DNA of 64,000 nt, taken from Cytophagaceae bacterium UBA7467. Its GTDB lineage: Bacteria > Bacteroidota > Bacteroidia > Cytophagales > Spirosomataceae. Location of the stretch: assembly GCA_002479785.1 (NCBI GenBank), contig DLPD01000005.1, forward strand, positions 62,001 through 126,000. Direction: 5' to 3'. The position numbers were made by a program, and so were the translations under genes. Within the stretch, counting starts at the first letter, position 1, and the number at the start of each line of letters is the position of its first letter. The notes beneath the pieces are model-generated. The model searched no databases. It saw only the letters and a list, made by a program, of their open reading frames with translations, and was not told the origin of the DNA. Shown in pieces: positions 53,427 through 62,288 of this stretch.

Positions 53427-54266
53427 TTATTTCACCACTAATAGAGCTGATGGAAGAATTGAGATCTCTACTTTATTCGATGTGAGGGTAAGACTCTCTC
53501 CATCTAAATGAAAAGGCAATCCTTTTGTTGCTTCTAATTCAAGGGTTTGTATGGAGGATATAGTAACAAGTGGGTGCGAAGGTAGTTTTTTACAAAATAG
53601 GCTTATTCCAAGATTGGCCAAGGCTAAAATTCCACCTGGTTTAATGAATATAGTTTCTAATAATCCATCTTGTAAGTCGGATTCAGGAGAAATATAGGCA
53701 TTATTGCCAAACTGATTTGCATTAGCAACAGTAAAGGAAAAAACACGTCCTATTTCCTTGATTTCAATGGCTTGGTACCGGCTGAGGGATAGCAGTGTGG
53801 AATACAAGTAATTCAGAAATCCTCTTTTACCTCTACTCGCAAAATGTGAAGCTACTTGTGCATCAAATCCAATACCTGCCGTGCAAAAGAAAGGCCTCTC
53901 ATTCCATATACCAGCATCTATCGAAATGATGTTACCATCGATAGCTCTATAAAGAGCTTTTTCGAACTGGAGTGGAATCTGAAGGTGTCTAGCTAAACCG
54001 TTACCTGATCCCATAGGGATGATACCCATAGGAATGTTCGTTTTTAAAAGTGCAGAAGCTACTTCGTTGATAGTTCCATCTCCGCCTATAGCAATTACCT
54101 TGGTGGCACCTTCAGTTAGGGCAATTTGTGTTAATTCTGTGGCATGCTTCACTCGCTCAGTTTGCCAAACCTTTGAATTAGGTATAGCATTAAGCAGCCT
54201 GACTATTCGTTCCCTTTTTTGCAAAGAGTTTGTCCCTGCATTTGGGTTTAGAATAAAGTGAATCAT
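53427..54266 (-). CDS. Diacylglycerol kinase family lipid kinase (YegS/DgkB-like)
   Basis: 279 residues. The catalytic domain shows the GGDGTINEVASALL motif (about 60-73) and the IPMGSGNGLARHL motif, both typical of the diacylglycerol/sphingosine kinase catalytic domain. The C-terminal beta domain follows with the ESDLQDGLLETIFI segment. There is no membrane segment. It should phosphorylate a lipid such as diacylglycerol; the exact substrate is open. Its start overlaps the region upstream of the divergent MaoC gene. Confidence 0.92.
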   Translation of the reverse strand: MIHFILNPNAGTNSLQKRERIVRLLNAIPNSKVWQTERVKHATELTQIALTEGATKVIAIGGDGTINEVASALLKTNIPMGIIPMGSGNGLARHLQIPLQFEKALYRAIDGNIISIDAGIWNERPFFCTAGIGFDAQVASHFASRGKRGFLNYLYSTLLSLSRYQAIEIKEIGRVFSFTVANANQFGNNAYISPESDLQDGLLETIFIKPGGILALANLGISLFCKKLPSHPLVTISSIQTLELEATKGLPFHLDGESLTLTSNKVEISILPSALLVVK

Positions 54267-54335
54267 GGAGTCAATTTAAATTTGCACAAAAATAGAATCA
54301 AATTTTGGTTTAATTTTACAAAAAATGATCAATCT

Positions 54336-54740
54336 ATGTTAGAAGTTGGAAACACGTATGAGATTGAATTCTCATTCACACAAGAGCAGGTAAATGACTT
54401 TTGTAAAATTTCGGGTGATTTTAATCCTTTACATTGGGATGAAGCTTATGCCGCTACTACTCCTTTCAAGAAGCCCATTATACATGGTGCTCTAATTGCC
54501 AGCGTTTTTTCTAGGGTAATGGGTATGGAATTTCCTGGTGAGGGAAGTGTGTATTTAAAGCAGATTTCTGAGTTTAAACGGCCTCTGTATGTAGGAACAA
54601 GTTATAAAGCTAAGTTTGAAATTATCAGTACTAATCCTGCTAAACATACCGCTGAGATTTCTACTCAAGTGTTTGAACTAGAAAGAGGTAAGATAATGGT
54701 CGATGGTATAGCCTCAGCCATGCATGCAGAACTATTTTAA
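54336..54740 (+). CDS. MaoC family dehydratase (R-specific enoyl-CoA hydratase-like)
   Basis: 134 residues from the ATG at 54336, starting MLEVGNTYEIEFSF. The longer frame from 54258 would overlap the lipid kinase gene and adds unrelated residues. It is a single hot-dog fold with the hydratase-2 motif ISGDFNPLHWDEAYA (about 26-40), containing the catalytic Asp and His, then KPIIHGALIAS. It resembles PhaJ-type enzymes that hydrate trans-2-enoyl-CoA to R-3-hydroxyacyl-CoA. No PHA genes are nearby. Followed by a terminator. Confidence 0.9.
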   Translation: MLEVGNTYEIEFSFTQEQVNDFCKISGDFNPLHWDEAYAATTPFKKPIIHGALIASVFSRVMGMEFPGEGSVYLKQISEFKRPLYVGTSYKAKFEIISTNPAKHTAEISTQVFELERGKIMVDGIASAMHAELF

Positions 54741-54743
54741 CAT

Positions 54744-54775
54744 AAAAAAAGCCCGACGAAAATCGGGCTTTTTTT
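54744..54775. terminator. Bidirectional terminator after the MaoC gene
   Basis: gcccga (54751-54756) pairs with tcgggc (54763-54768), with A7 before and T7 after; it also serves the convergent histone-like gene. Confidence 0.88.
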
Positions 54776-54792
54776 ATTCAAGAGGGGAAAAA

Positions 54793-54972
54793 TTATTTTC
54801 CTGCGTTTTTCTTGTTTTGAACCTCAGTACGAATTTCTTGTGCTAAAGTCTTCAATTGTTGTAAACCACCTCTAACGCGAGTACCAGCTGCTTGATTTCC
54901 TTTTTCGTAGAATTTTTCGAAATCTCCTTCTAAAGATAAAACTAAGTCTTTTACTTGTGCAAATCTACTCAT
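54793..54972 (-). CDS. Histone H1-like small protein
   Basis: A 59-residue protein read directly from the minus strand. It starts MSRFAQVKDLVLSLEGDF, continues through FYEKGNQAAGTRVRGGLQQ and ends in NKKNAGK. This is the short form annotated as histone H1 (Hc1-like) in many Cytophagales and Flavobacteriia. It is largely helical, with basic residues concentrated in the second half, and is presumably nucleoid-associated, although its binding is not established by sequence. It is monocistronic, with a shared terminator and a 176-base AT-rich upstream gap. Confidence 0.88.
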   Translation of the reverse strand: MSRFAQVKDLVLSLEGDFEKFYEKGNQAAGTRVRGGLQQLKTLAQEIRTEVQNKKNAGK

Positions 54973-55148
54973 GATAATTTGTTTTTTAGGTTGTGTAAAT
55001 AATATTAGATTGTCTTTATGCCCTTTAATGAGCTTTAATAAGCGAAATTTAGTAAAAAACTTGTTGTATGCAAATTAAAATCAAGAAAAAACAGAAAAAA
55101 AATTCAAAAAAATCCAATTTTACTTAAAACTACCGTTAAATCAATCAA

Positions 55149-56387
55149 TTATTGCGCATAATAGCCAGATTTCAATCTTTTTTGTACTTCTGCAAAACAA
55201 TTGCAGGTGTAATCTATGTCCGCAAGTGTATGAGAGGAAGTTGGAATGATTCGTAGCATGATTTGCCCCTTAGGAACTACTGGATAAACGACGATACTGC
55301 AGAAAATTCCCATGTTTTCACGTAAGTCACGTACGAGTTTTGTAACAGCTGCAATATCGTATTCTCCGTGCAAGAATACAGGAGTCACGGGTGATTGCGT
55401 TTCACCGATATCAAACCCTTTCTCCTTTAAGCCTTTTTGTAGGGCACGTACATTAGCCCACAAAGTTTCTCTTAATTCAGGATGTTTTTTAATCAATTCT
55501 AAACGCTTCATTCCGCCGATAACAAATGGCATGGGTAATGCTTTTGCATAGGTTTGAGATCGCATATTGTATTTTAAATACATGATAATCTCCTTGGGTG
55601 CCGCTACGAAGGCACCAATAGCTGCCATGGACTTAGCAAAAGTAGAGAAATACAAATCAATGCCTTCTGTACAATTTAAGTATTCACCTACTCCTCGGCC
55701 ATTTTCCCCCATCGTACCAAATCCATGCGCATCATCTACAAGAAGTCGGAAATTGAAATCTTTTTTCATTTCCACAATTTTATCTAGTGAGCCTACTTTA
55801 CCCGACATGCCAAAAACACCTTCCGTAATCACTAAAATGCCACCACCTGTCTCATTAGTAATTTTAGTGGCACGCTCTAAGTTCTTACGTAATGAATCCA
55901 TGTCATTGTGGTTAAACTTATAATATTGTCCCATTTTCGCTTTGTGTAGGCGAATACCATCAATTAAACAGGCGTGAGATTCAGCATCGTAGACGATTAC
56001 GTCCTTATGATCTACCATACATTCAATGATGGACATGACACCTTGGTATCCATAGTTTAATAAAAAGGCATCTTCTTTTCCTACGAATTCAGCTAATTGG
56101 CGTTCAAACTCTTCGTGTTCATCTGTATTACCCGACATCATTCGAGCTCCCATAGGATAGGCTAAACCGTATTTTGCCGTAGCATCAGCATCTGCTTTTC
56201 TAACTTCAGGATGATTCGCTAGACCTAAATAGTTATTTAGAGACCAGTTTAACATTTCTTTACCCATGAAAGTCATTCTTGGGCCTAATTCACCTGTTAA
56301 TTTGGGGAATGAAAAATAGTGATGGGAATAATGGGCGTGTGCACCAATGGGCCCCATGTTATTAGCTACCTTCTCGAAAATATCCAC
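55149..56387 (-). CDS. Alpha-oxoamine synthase family PLP enzyme (serine palmitoyltransferase or cysteate acyltransferase-like)
   Basis: 412 residues of PLP fold type I. Active-site residues are H138 (DAESHACLIDG), D218 and H221 (LLVDDAHGFGTMGENGRG) and the Schiff-base Lys K252 (FSTFAKSMAAIGAF). The family condenses an acyl thioester with an amino acid. In Bacteroidota two long-chain members occur: serine palmitoyltransferase for sphingolipids and the cysteate acyltransferase that begins capnine/sulfonolipid synthesis. I cannot decide between these from sequence. A strong promoter precedes it and it is transcribed alone. 2-amino-3-ketobutyrate CoA ligase is less likely. Confidence 0.85.
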   Translation of the reverse strand: MDIFEKVANNMGPIGAHAHYSHHYFSFPKLTGELGPRMTFMGKEMLNWSLNNYLGLANHPEVRKADADATAKYGLAYPMGARMMSGNTDEHEEFERQLAEFVGKEDAFLLNYGYQGVMSIIECMVDHKDVIVYDAESHACLIDGIRLHKAKMGQYYKFNHNDMDSLRKNLERATKITNETGGGILVITEGVFGMSGKVGSLDKIVEMKKDFNFRLLVDDAHGFGTMGENGRGVGEYLNCTEGIDLYFSTFAKSMAAIGAFVAAPKEIIMYLKYNMRSQTYAKALPMPFVIGGMKRLELIKKHPELRETLWANVRALQKGLKEKGFDIGETQSPVTPVFLHGEYDIAAVTKLVRDLRENMGIFCSIVVYPVVPKGQIMLRIIPTSSHTLADIDYTCNCFAEVQKRLKSGYYAQ

Positions 56388-56427
56388 TGTTAGTATACGT
56401 TTTATTGAAAAAATCTTTAAATAATCA

Positions 56428-56457
56428 CAAAGTTAAATTATATTTTTATTATCGCAA
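56428..56457 (-). promoter_or_regulatory. Promoter of the alpha-oxoamine synthase gene
   Basis: On the minus strand TTG (56457-56455), 19 bases, then TAACTTTG (56435-56428). The predicted start leaves a leader of about 34 bases. Confidence 0.7.
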
Positions 56458-56513
56458 TGTTAGTAAATCATCGGATTCTATTAATTTGTCGTTTCATTTA
56501 AAACATTTCTAAA

Positions 56514-58196
56514 ATGACGAAGTATTTTCTGCTTTTATGCCTGTCTTTCTCCCTTTTAGCACAAACTACTCAAAAGCCTTTGATCGAAGGAAAGCAAGGT
56601 ATGGTAGTATCTACCCATCCTGCTGCGTCTGAAATTGGCTTAGCTATATTAAAAAAAGGGGGCAATGCGATAGACGCAGCGGTGGCAGTAAATTTTGCTT
56701 TAGCTGTTGCGCATCCCTCTGCGGGAAATATTGGCGGGGGAGGATTTCTTGTTTATCGGGATAAATCAGGAAATGTGAAGGCTTTAGATTACCGAGAGAA
56801 AGCGCCATCTGCTGCCAGTCGGGATATGTATTTAGATGCTGAGGGTAAGATTATTCCAGGTAAAAGTATGACAGGTATTTTCTCTGTGGGTGTTCCTGGT
56901 ACCGTAGCTGGGATGCAAGAGATGCATGATAGGTTAGGTAAATTACCATGGGTTGATCTTTTGCAGCCTGCTGTGGATTTAGCGAGGAATGGATTGATAT
57001 TAACAGAAAAGGAAGCCAGAGGATTGAACCGACAAAGAACCGAATTTTTGAGAGAGAATCCCGGAAAAAATTACCTTCTAGTTGCAGAGGGAAAAGAATG
57101 GAAAGCGGGCGATTTGTTAGTGCAAAAAGATTTAGCGAATACATTAGAGTTGATTTTAAAAAAGAAGGCCAAAGGCTTTTATAAGGGTCAAACCGCTCGT
57201 AATATTGTTAAGGAGATGAAAGTCCAAAACGGCCTTATTTCGAAGAAAGATTTACGAAATTACCAAGCTGTTTGGCGTACACCTATCAAGAGTCAATATA
57301 AAAATTATCAAATTATTGGTATGCCACCTCCTAGTAGCGGTGGGGTAGCCTTAGCCCAATTATTGCAAATGGTGGCACCTTACCCCTTGAATAAATGGGG
57401 GCCTACTTCTGATTCGACAATCCAAGTGATGGTGGAAGCAGAGAGACGGGTTTATGCTGATCGAGCAAAATGGTTAGGAGATCCGGATTTTGTCAAAGTT
57501 CCGGTTACAGAATTAATCGATCCTGTTTATGCAAAATCACGTATGTCTTCAATGAATTTTACTCAAGCTACTAAAAGTGCAGATATTCAAGCAGGTGTAT
57601 TTCCAGCTTATGAAAGTCCTGAAACAACGCATTATAGTATTGTAGATAACGAGGGAAATGCAGTTTCGATTACCACCACCTTAAATAACTCCTATGGTTC
57701 AAAAGTATTTGTCGGTGGTTCAGGTTTCTTGTTGAATGATGAAATGGATGACTTTTCTGCTAAAGCAGGTGCACCTAATCTGTATGGGTTAATCGGTTCA
57801 AAGGCTAATGAAATTCAGCCTAATAAGCGCATGCTATCTAGTATGACTCCTACGATTGTGGAGGAGAATGGTAAATTGAAAATGGTAGTAGGAACTCCAG
57901 GAGGCTCCACGATTATTACCAGTGTATTTCAGGTAGTGTTGAATACCTTGGAAATGGGAATGAATATGCAGCAAGCGGTTGAATATCCTCGTTTTCATCA
58001 CCAATGGTTGCCGGAGAAAATCTCTATAGAACCTAAGCGTTTTTCAGAGGAACAACAAATTCGGCTTCAAACAAAAGGATACACCTTTGCGCCTGTATCG
58101 GCTATCGGTTTAGTGGAGGGAATTGTAGTATTACCGAATGGGAACCTGCAGGGTGGTGCAGATTCCCGAGGTGATGATACCGTGTCTGCCTATTGA
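56514..58196 (+). CDS. ggt: Gamma-glutamyltransferase
   Basis: 560 residues with a signal peptide (about 1-16, LLAQTT), so periplasmic. It is made as one chain and cleaves itself. The nucleophile is the N-terminal Thr of the small subunit, T371 in the TTHYSIVDNEGNAVS motif. Other conserved parts are GGNAIDAAVAVNFAL, GNIGGGGFLVYRD, LDYREKAPSAA, PPSSGGVALAQLLQM and the C-terminal GTPGGSTIITSVFQ. It hydrolyses or transfers the gamma-glutamyl group of glutathione. The last 7 bases overlap the convergent VIT gene. Confidence 0.96.
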   Translation: MTKYFLLLCLSFSLLAQTTQKPLIEGKQGMVVSTHPAASEIGLAILKKGGNAIDAAVAVNFALAVAHPSAGNIGGGGFLVYRDKSGNVKALDYREKAPSAASRDMYLDAEGKIIPGKSMTGIFSVGVPGTVAGMQEMHDRLGKLPWVDLLQPAVDLARNGLILTEKEARGLNRQRTEFLRENPGKNYLLVAEGKEWKAGDLLVQKDLANTLELILKKKAKGFYKGQTARNIVKEMKVQNGLISKKDLRNYQAVWRTPIKSQYKNYQIIGMPPPSSGGVALAQLLQMVAPYPLNKWGPTSDSTIQVMVEAERRVYADRAKWLGDPDFVKVPVTELIDPVYAKSRMSSMNFTQATKSADIQAGVFPAYESPETTHYSIVDNEGNAVSITTTLNNSYGSKVFVGGSGFLLNDEMDDFSAKAGAPNLYGLIGSKANEIQPNKRMLSSMTPTIVEENGKLKMVVGTPGGSTIITSVFQVVLNTLEMGMNMQQAVEYPRFHHQWLPEKISIEPKRFSEEQQIRLQTKGYTFAPVSAIGLVEGIVVLPNGNLQGGADSRGDDTVSAY

Positions 58197-58891
58197 AATA
58201 AGGTAGCGACAAAATAGGCGGCAGCTGCGGCTGCCGCACCTATAGAAGTTACTTTTAATGATCCTATGATGGGATTTTGCCCGGTCACTTTACTCTTGAA
58301 GTAACCGAATACCAATAATGCAAAAATAGTCACTTCAGCTGAGTACAATAAGCCGTCTTGTGGTTTTTCTACATAGAAATAGGGCAGAAGTGGAATGAGT
58401 CCTCCCACGATATATGAAATACCGATTGTTAAGGCTGAATTTCTAGCACGATTGGGGTTAGGGCGTTCTAATCCTAATTCAAATCGCATCATAAAATCTA
58501 CCCACTTGTCTTTGTCCTTAGAAATACATTCTACGACGATTTCCTGCGCCTCTGGACTTAATCCATAATCTTCAAAAACATCCCTGATTTCCTGTTTTTC
58601 TCTTTCCGGCACGCGTTCTACTTCATCGTACTCGCGTTTCAATTCAGATTCATAGTGTTCTTGTTCCGTTTGGCCAGCTAAAAAACCGCCTAGCCCCATC
58701 GCAATGGAACCGGCAACAATTTCTGCGATACCTGCTGTGGTAACGATACTTGCGGAAGCAACGGCTCCAGAAAGTCCAGCAGCTAAGGCAAAAGGTACTG
58801 TTAATCCATCTGACATTCCGATAACTACATCTGTGATAAAATCGGAACTTTTTAAATGCTGTTCGTGTAAATGATGATCGTGTGAATTCAT
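58190..58891 (-). CDS. VIT1/CCC1 family iron or manganese transporter
   Basis: 233 residues. An N-terminal helix pair (SDFITDVVIGMSDGLTVPFALAAGL, split around residues 15-39) is followed by GSIAMGLGGFLAGQTEQEHYESE, then a hydrophilic Glu/His-rich stretch (about 74-130) as in the metal-binding domain of VIT1, and three final membrane helices. The family moves Fe2+ or Mn2+ out of the cytosol. It ends 2 bases before the peptide transporter on the same strand. Confidence 0.9.
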   Translation of the reverse strand: MNSHDHHLHEQHLKSSDFITDVVIGMSDGLTVPFALAAGLSGAVASASIVTTAGIAEIVAGSIAMGLGGFLAGQTEQEHYESELKREYDEVERVPEREKQEIRDVFEDYGLSPEAQEIVVECISKDKDKWVDFMMRFELGLERPNPNRARNSALTIGISYIVGGLIPLLPYFYVEKPQDGLLYSAEVTIFALLVFGYFKSKVTGQNPIIGSLKVTSIGAAAAAAAYFVATLFQ

Positions 58892-58893
58892 AT

Positions 58894-60480
58894 TTATCGG
58901 ATGCCGTGCATCATACGTTTAAGTGGACCATTAGCAAGAACAAACAAAATTACAGATGCAATTCCGGCCATTATTACAAATACAATGAAAAAATCATAGA
59001 GGTTTTTAATTTCAAACCCTAAGAAACTAGGGAAGATCGTTTGGCCTACCACCGCTGTTGCAGGAGGTAATAGGGCTCCTAAAGTACCCGATAAAGCATA
59101 ACCTGCTGCATTCGCTAAGAACCAAACCCCCATTAATAAAGAAGAGAATCGCTTGGGTGCTAACTTAGATACTAAAGACAATCCGATGGGTGAAAGACTC
59201 AATTCTCCCATGGTGTGGAACAAATACATGATGAATAACCAAATCACGCCTAATTTATCTGTACCTAAGTTCTTCACTTTAAGCGCAATGATTAAGTAGC
59301 CTATCGCTAATAACATCAAGCCAATTGCCTGTTTACCAGGAGAATTAGGTTCAATCCCCTTTTTTGCAAGGCGCATCCAAAGCCAGGAGAAAGGGAAGGC
59401 TAAGAGGATGATAAAAAACGAATTGGCGTTTTGTACAGAGCTAGGAGGCAACATAATGCCAAAGAAATTCAAATCCGTCTGTTGATCAGCAATAAACGTT
59501 AAGGAGGATCCAGCTTGTTCGTAAGCTGCCCAGAAGAAAATAACAAAGAAAGCGACAAAGTACATCACCCAAATTCGATCCCGTTCAATTTTAGTCAAGG
59601 TCTTGTCTCTAAGAATTAAGAAGGCTAAACTAATTCCTGCTGAATAGATGACCGGATAAATCCAGTCTTTAATTGGATTAGCCACCTCGGTGACAAATGC
59701 ATAATGGAATCCAAGGATTAATCCAATAAATAAGGCAGCAGAGATAACAATGGACTGAGTAGTGAATTCAGCCTTTTCGGTTTCTGCGTCCATTGGTTTA
59801 CTTTTACTGAATGTAGGTGCTAAACCAATTTCACTGCCATTAGGAGCTTTTAAAAACACCCCTTTTAATAAGATGAATAAAATGGTACCCACTAACATGG
59901 CCCCTCCAGCCGCTAAAAAACCCCATTTGAAGGCTTCAATTACCCTAACACCATCCACTTTCACGTCACCTAACCAAGGACAAATAAGCATCCCTAGCAT
60001 GGCACCTGTATTAATACCCATATAAAAAATAGTGAAGGCTGCGTCAAGGCGACTATCGCCTTTTTCATATAGCTGACCCACCATGGAAGAAATATTAGGT
60101 TTGAAGAAACCGTTTCCTAAGATTAAAAATAATAGACCACCCCACATTAAATTGGTAGCGAAAGGAACATCTAAAGTAAAAGTGCTGGCAGAACTAAATA
60201 ATAAGAGTTGACCTAAGGCCATGGCAAATCCTCCACAGATGATGCTATTTCGATTTCCAATGTAACGGTCCGAAATATATCCGCCTAGCATGGGAGTCAG
60301 ATAACTAAGTCCCAAAAATCCTCCATATAAAATGGCCGCTTCGTCTTGTTTAAATGAAAGGGCGCTTACTAAAAAGAGCGAGAGAATGGCGCGCATGCCA
60401 TAGAAATTGAAACGTTCCCACATTTCCGTGGAATAAAGAAAATAAAGTCCTTTAGGGTGTGATGTATTGTTTGAAGACAT
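58894..60480 (-). CDS. Peptide MFS transporter (POT/PTR family)
   Basis: 528 residues from the ATG at 60480; the frame extends 9 codons to a TTG at 60507, which I do not prefer. The proton-coupled oligopeptide transporter signature is clear: EMWERFNFYGMRAIL (ExxERFxYYG type) in helix 1 and the GGYISDRYIGNRNSI loop. It has 12-14 membrane helices, with an insert of two helices in the middle, and the NxGAMxG-type TIFYMGINTGAML motif. It brings di- and tripeptides into the cell. The VIT gene follows after 2 bases. Confidence 0.93.
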   Translation of the reverse strand: MSSNNTSHPKGLYFLYSTEMWERFNFYGMRAILSLFLVSALSFKQDEAAILYGGFLGLSYLTPMLGGYISDRYIGNRNSIICGGFAMALGQLLLFSSASTFTLDVPFATNLMWGGLLFLILGNGFFKPNISSMVGQLYEKGDSRLDAAFTIFYMGINTGAMLGMLICPWLGDVKVDGVRVIEAFKWGFLAAGGAMLVGTILFILLKGVFLKAPNGSEIGLAPTFSKSKPMDAETEKAEFTTQSIVISAALFIGLILGFHYAFVTEVANPIKDWIYPVIYSAGISLAFLILRDKTLTKIERDRIWVMYFVAFFVIFFWAAYEQAGSSLTFIADQQTDLNFFGIMLPPSSVQNANSFFIILLAFPFSWLWMRLAKKGIEPNSPGKQAIGLMLLAIGYLIIALKVKNLGTDKLGVIWLFIMYLFHTMGELSLSPIGLSLVSKLAPKRFSSLLMGVWFLANAAGYALSGTLGALLPPATAVVGQTIFPSFLGFEIKNLYDFFIVFVIMAGIASVILFVLANGPLKRMMHGIR

Positions 60481-60577
60481 ATAGGTTTGCTGAATTTTTG
60501 ATGACAAGATACAAGAAATTCGAGATAGATGTGAAACCTTTTTTGTAATATTGTTAATTCATTTCGTTAAACATCCT

Positions 60578-61357
60578 ATGGGCAAAACAATCGCGATTGC
60601 AAATCAAAAAGGGGGAGTAGGGAAAACAACAACAGCTATTAATTTAGCTGCCAGTTTAGCTGCTTTTGAATTCAAGACCCTTTTGATCGATGCGGATCCT
60701 CAGGCTAATTCCACTTCTGGATTAGGTTTTAACCCGAAAGAAGTGAAAAATAGTATTTACGAATGTATGGTGGGGCTTTCTACCGTTCAGGATAGTATTT
60801 TACCTACCGAAGTTCCTTTTTTAGATATCATTCCATCCCACATTGATTTAGTTGGTGCTGAGATAGAAATGATTAATTTGAACAATCGGGAACGAAAGAT
60901 GAAAGAAGCCTTAGAGGCAGTTAAAGATCAATATGATTTTATCATTATGGATTGCTCACCTTCCTTAGGTTTAATTACGATAAATAGCCTTACCGCAGCG
61001 GATTCAGTAATTATTCCGGTTCAATGTGAATATTATGCATTGGAGGGTTTAGGAAAATTATTAAATACAATAAAGATTATTCAATCTCGATTGAATACTT
61101 CATTAGTAATTGAGGGGATTTTATTAACGATGTACGATTTACGTTTACGCTTATCGAATCAAGTAGTAAATGAAGTAAATTCTCACTTTAAAAATATGGT
61201 TTTTGAGACGATTATTCCGCGTAATATTCGTTTGTCTGAGTCCCCTAGTTTTGGTGTTCCGGCTATCCTTCATGATGCGGACAGTAAGGGGGCGATTAGT
61301 TATTTGAATTTAGCCAAAGAGATTATTCGTAAGAATGGTTTGTTAGTAACCATCTAG
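60578..61357 (+). CDS. parA: Chromosome partitioning ATPase ParA
   Basis: 259 residues from the ATG at 60578, starting MGKTIAIANQKGGVGKTTT. A frame to 60551 begins with TTG. The deviant Walker A KGGVGKTT (about 11-18) is complete with its signature Lys, and Walker A' (LLIDADPQANSTSGLG) and FIIMDCSPSLGL (Walker B) follow. Together with ParB just downstream (10 bases) it segregates the chromosome. The length and motif spacing are the Soj type. Confidence 0.96.
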   Translation: MGKTIAIANQKGGVGKTTTAINLAASLAAFEFKTLLIDADPQANSTSGLGFNPKEVKNSIYECMVGLSTVQDSILPTEVPFLDIIPSHIDLVGAEIEMINLNNRERKMKEALEAVKDQYDFIIMDCSPSLGLITINSLTAADSVIIPVQCEYYALEGLGKLLNTIKIIQSRLNTSLVIEGILLTMYDLRLRLSNQVVNEVNSHFKNMVFETIIPRNIRLSESPSFGVPAILHDADSKGAISYLNLAKEIIRKNGLLVTI

Positions 61358-61367
61358 GTAAAGTAAT

Positions 61368-62288
61368 ATGAGTGCAAAGCAAGAAAACGCAAAGAAGAGA
61401 ACGGGTTTAGGTCGTGGTTTGGGTGCCTTATTAGAGGATTCTGATGGAGGTGGCTTGCAAGCACGCCATCCTTCCGATTTCGCTGGAAGTCTCGAAGGAG
61501 TAAGCTTGATGGATGAAATAGCATTGGAATTAATTGAGACCAATCCTTTTCAACCGCGTGAATTTTTTGCGCCAGAAGCTTTACAAGAATTAGCAGAATC
61601 GATTCGTGTGCAGGGTATTATTCAACCTATCACGGTACGTAAGGTATCGCCCAAGAAATACCAACTTATTTCTGGCGAACGTCGTTTTCAAGCCTCTAAA
61701 ATTGCGGGTTTAAAGACGATTCCAGCTTATGTTCGAACGGCTGATGATCAACAAATGATCGAAATGGCTTTGATTGAGAACATTCAACGAGAAAACCTTA
61801 ACGCTATAGAAATTGCACTTTCTTACAAACGGCTAATGGAAGAGTGCGATTTGAAACAAGAGGATTTAGGTTCTCGTGTAGGAAAGAATCGTTCGACGGT
61901 GACGAATTATATGCGTTTATTGAAGTTGCCACCTCACATTCAAGTGGCGATTCGGGACAATAAATTATCGATGGGTCACGCCCGTTGTTTGGTTTCTTTA
62001 GAGGATACGGCTTTGCAGAATGCCTTATTTCAAAAAGCCATGGCTGAGGATTGGTCGGTTCGTCGTTTAGAGGATGCCGTTCGCCAATCTGGAAATATAG
62101 ATGCTCCCACCTCAGGTTCAAATGCTGTAAAAGTTTCTGCACAGGAGCTACAAGCTTGGCAAGCCACCTTGAAAACATTTTTTAAGGCTCCCGTAGCCTT
62201 AAAAATCAATGAAAAAGGAGAGGGAGAGATCAAGTTAAGTTTTAAGTCGAAAGAAGAGCTTTTAACCATTCTTAACAAAGTTCAATAA
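61368..62288 (+). CDS. parB: ParB/RepB/Spo0J family partition protein
   Basis: 306 residues. The N-terminal RTGLGRGLGALLED tail contacts ParA. The CTP-binding ParB core has LIETNPFQPREFF, the QGIIQPITVRKVSPKKYQLI stretch and the GERRFQASKIAGL motif, followed by ENIQRENLNAIE and a helix-turn-helix (QEDLGSRVGKNRSTVTNYMRLL). The C-terminal dimer region (about 250-306) is present. It binds parS; no obvious parS palindrome was seen by eye in the window. Confidence 0.96.
   Translation: MSAKQENAKKRTGLGRGLGALLEDSDGGGLQARHPSDFAGSLEGVSLMDEIALELIETNPFQPREFFAPEALQELAESIRVQGIIQPITVRKVSPKKYQLISGERRFQASKIAGLKTIPAYVRTADDQQMIEMALIENIQRENLNAIEIALSYKRLMEECDLKQEDLGSRVGKNRSTVTNYMRLLKLPPHIQVAIRDNKLSMGHARCLVSLEDTALQNALFQKAMAEDWSVRRLEDAVRQSGNIDAPTSGSNAVKVSAQELQAWQATLKTFFKAPVALKINEKGEGEIKLSFKSKEELLTILNKVQ

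Noticed and set aside
60578..62288. parA-parB as plasmid partition genes
   Set aside because: The neighbours dapB, DUF5683 and lepB and the Soj/Spo0J-type motifs indicate the chromosomal pair.
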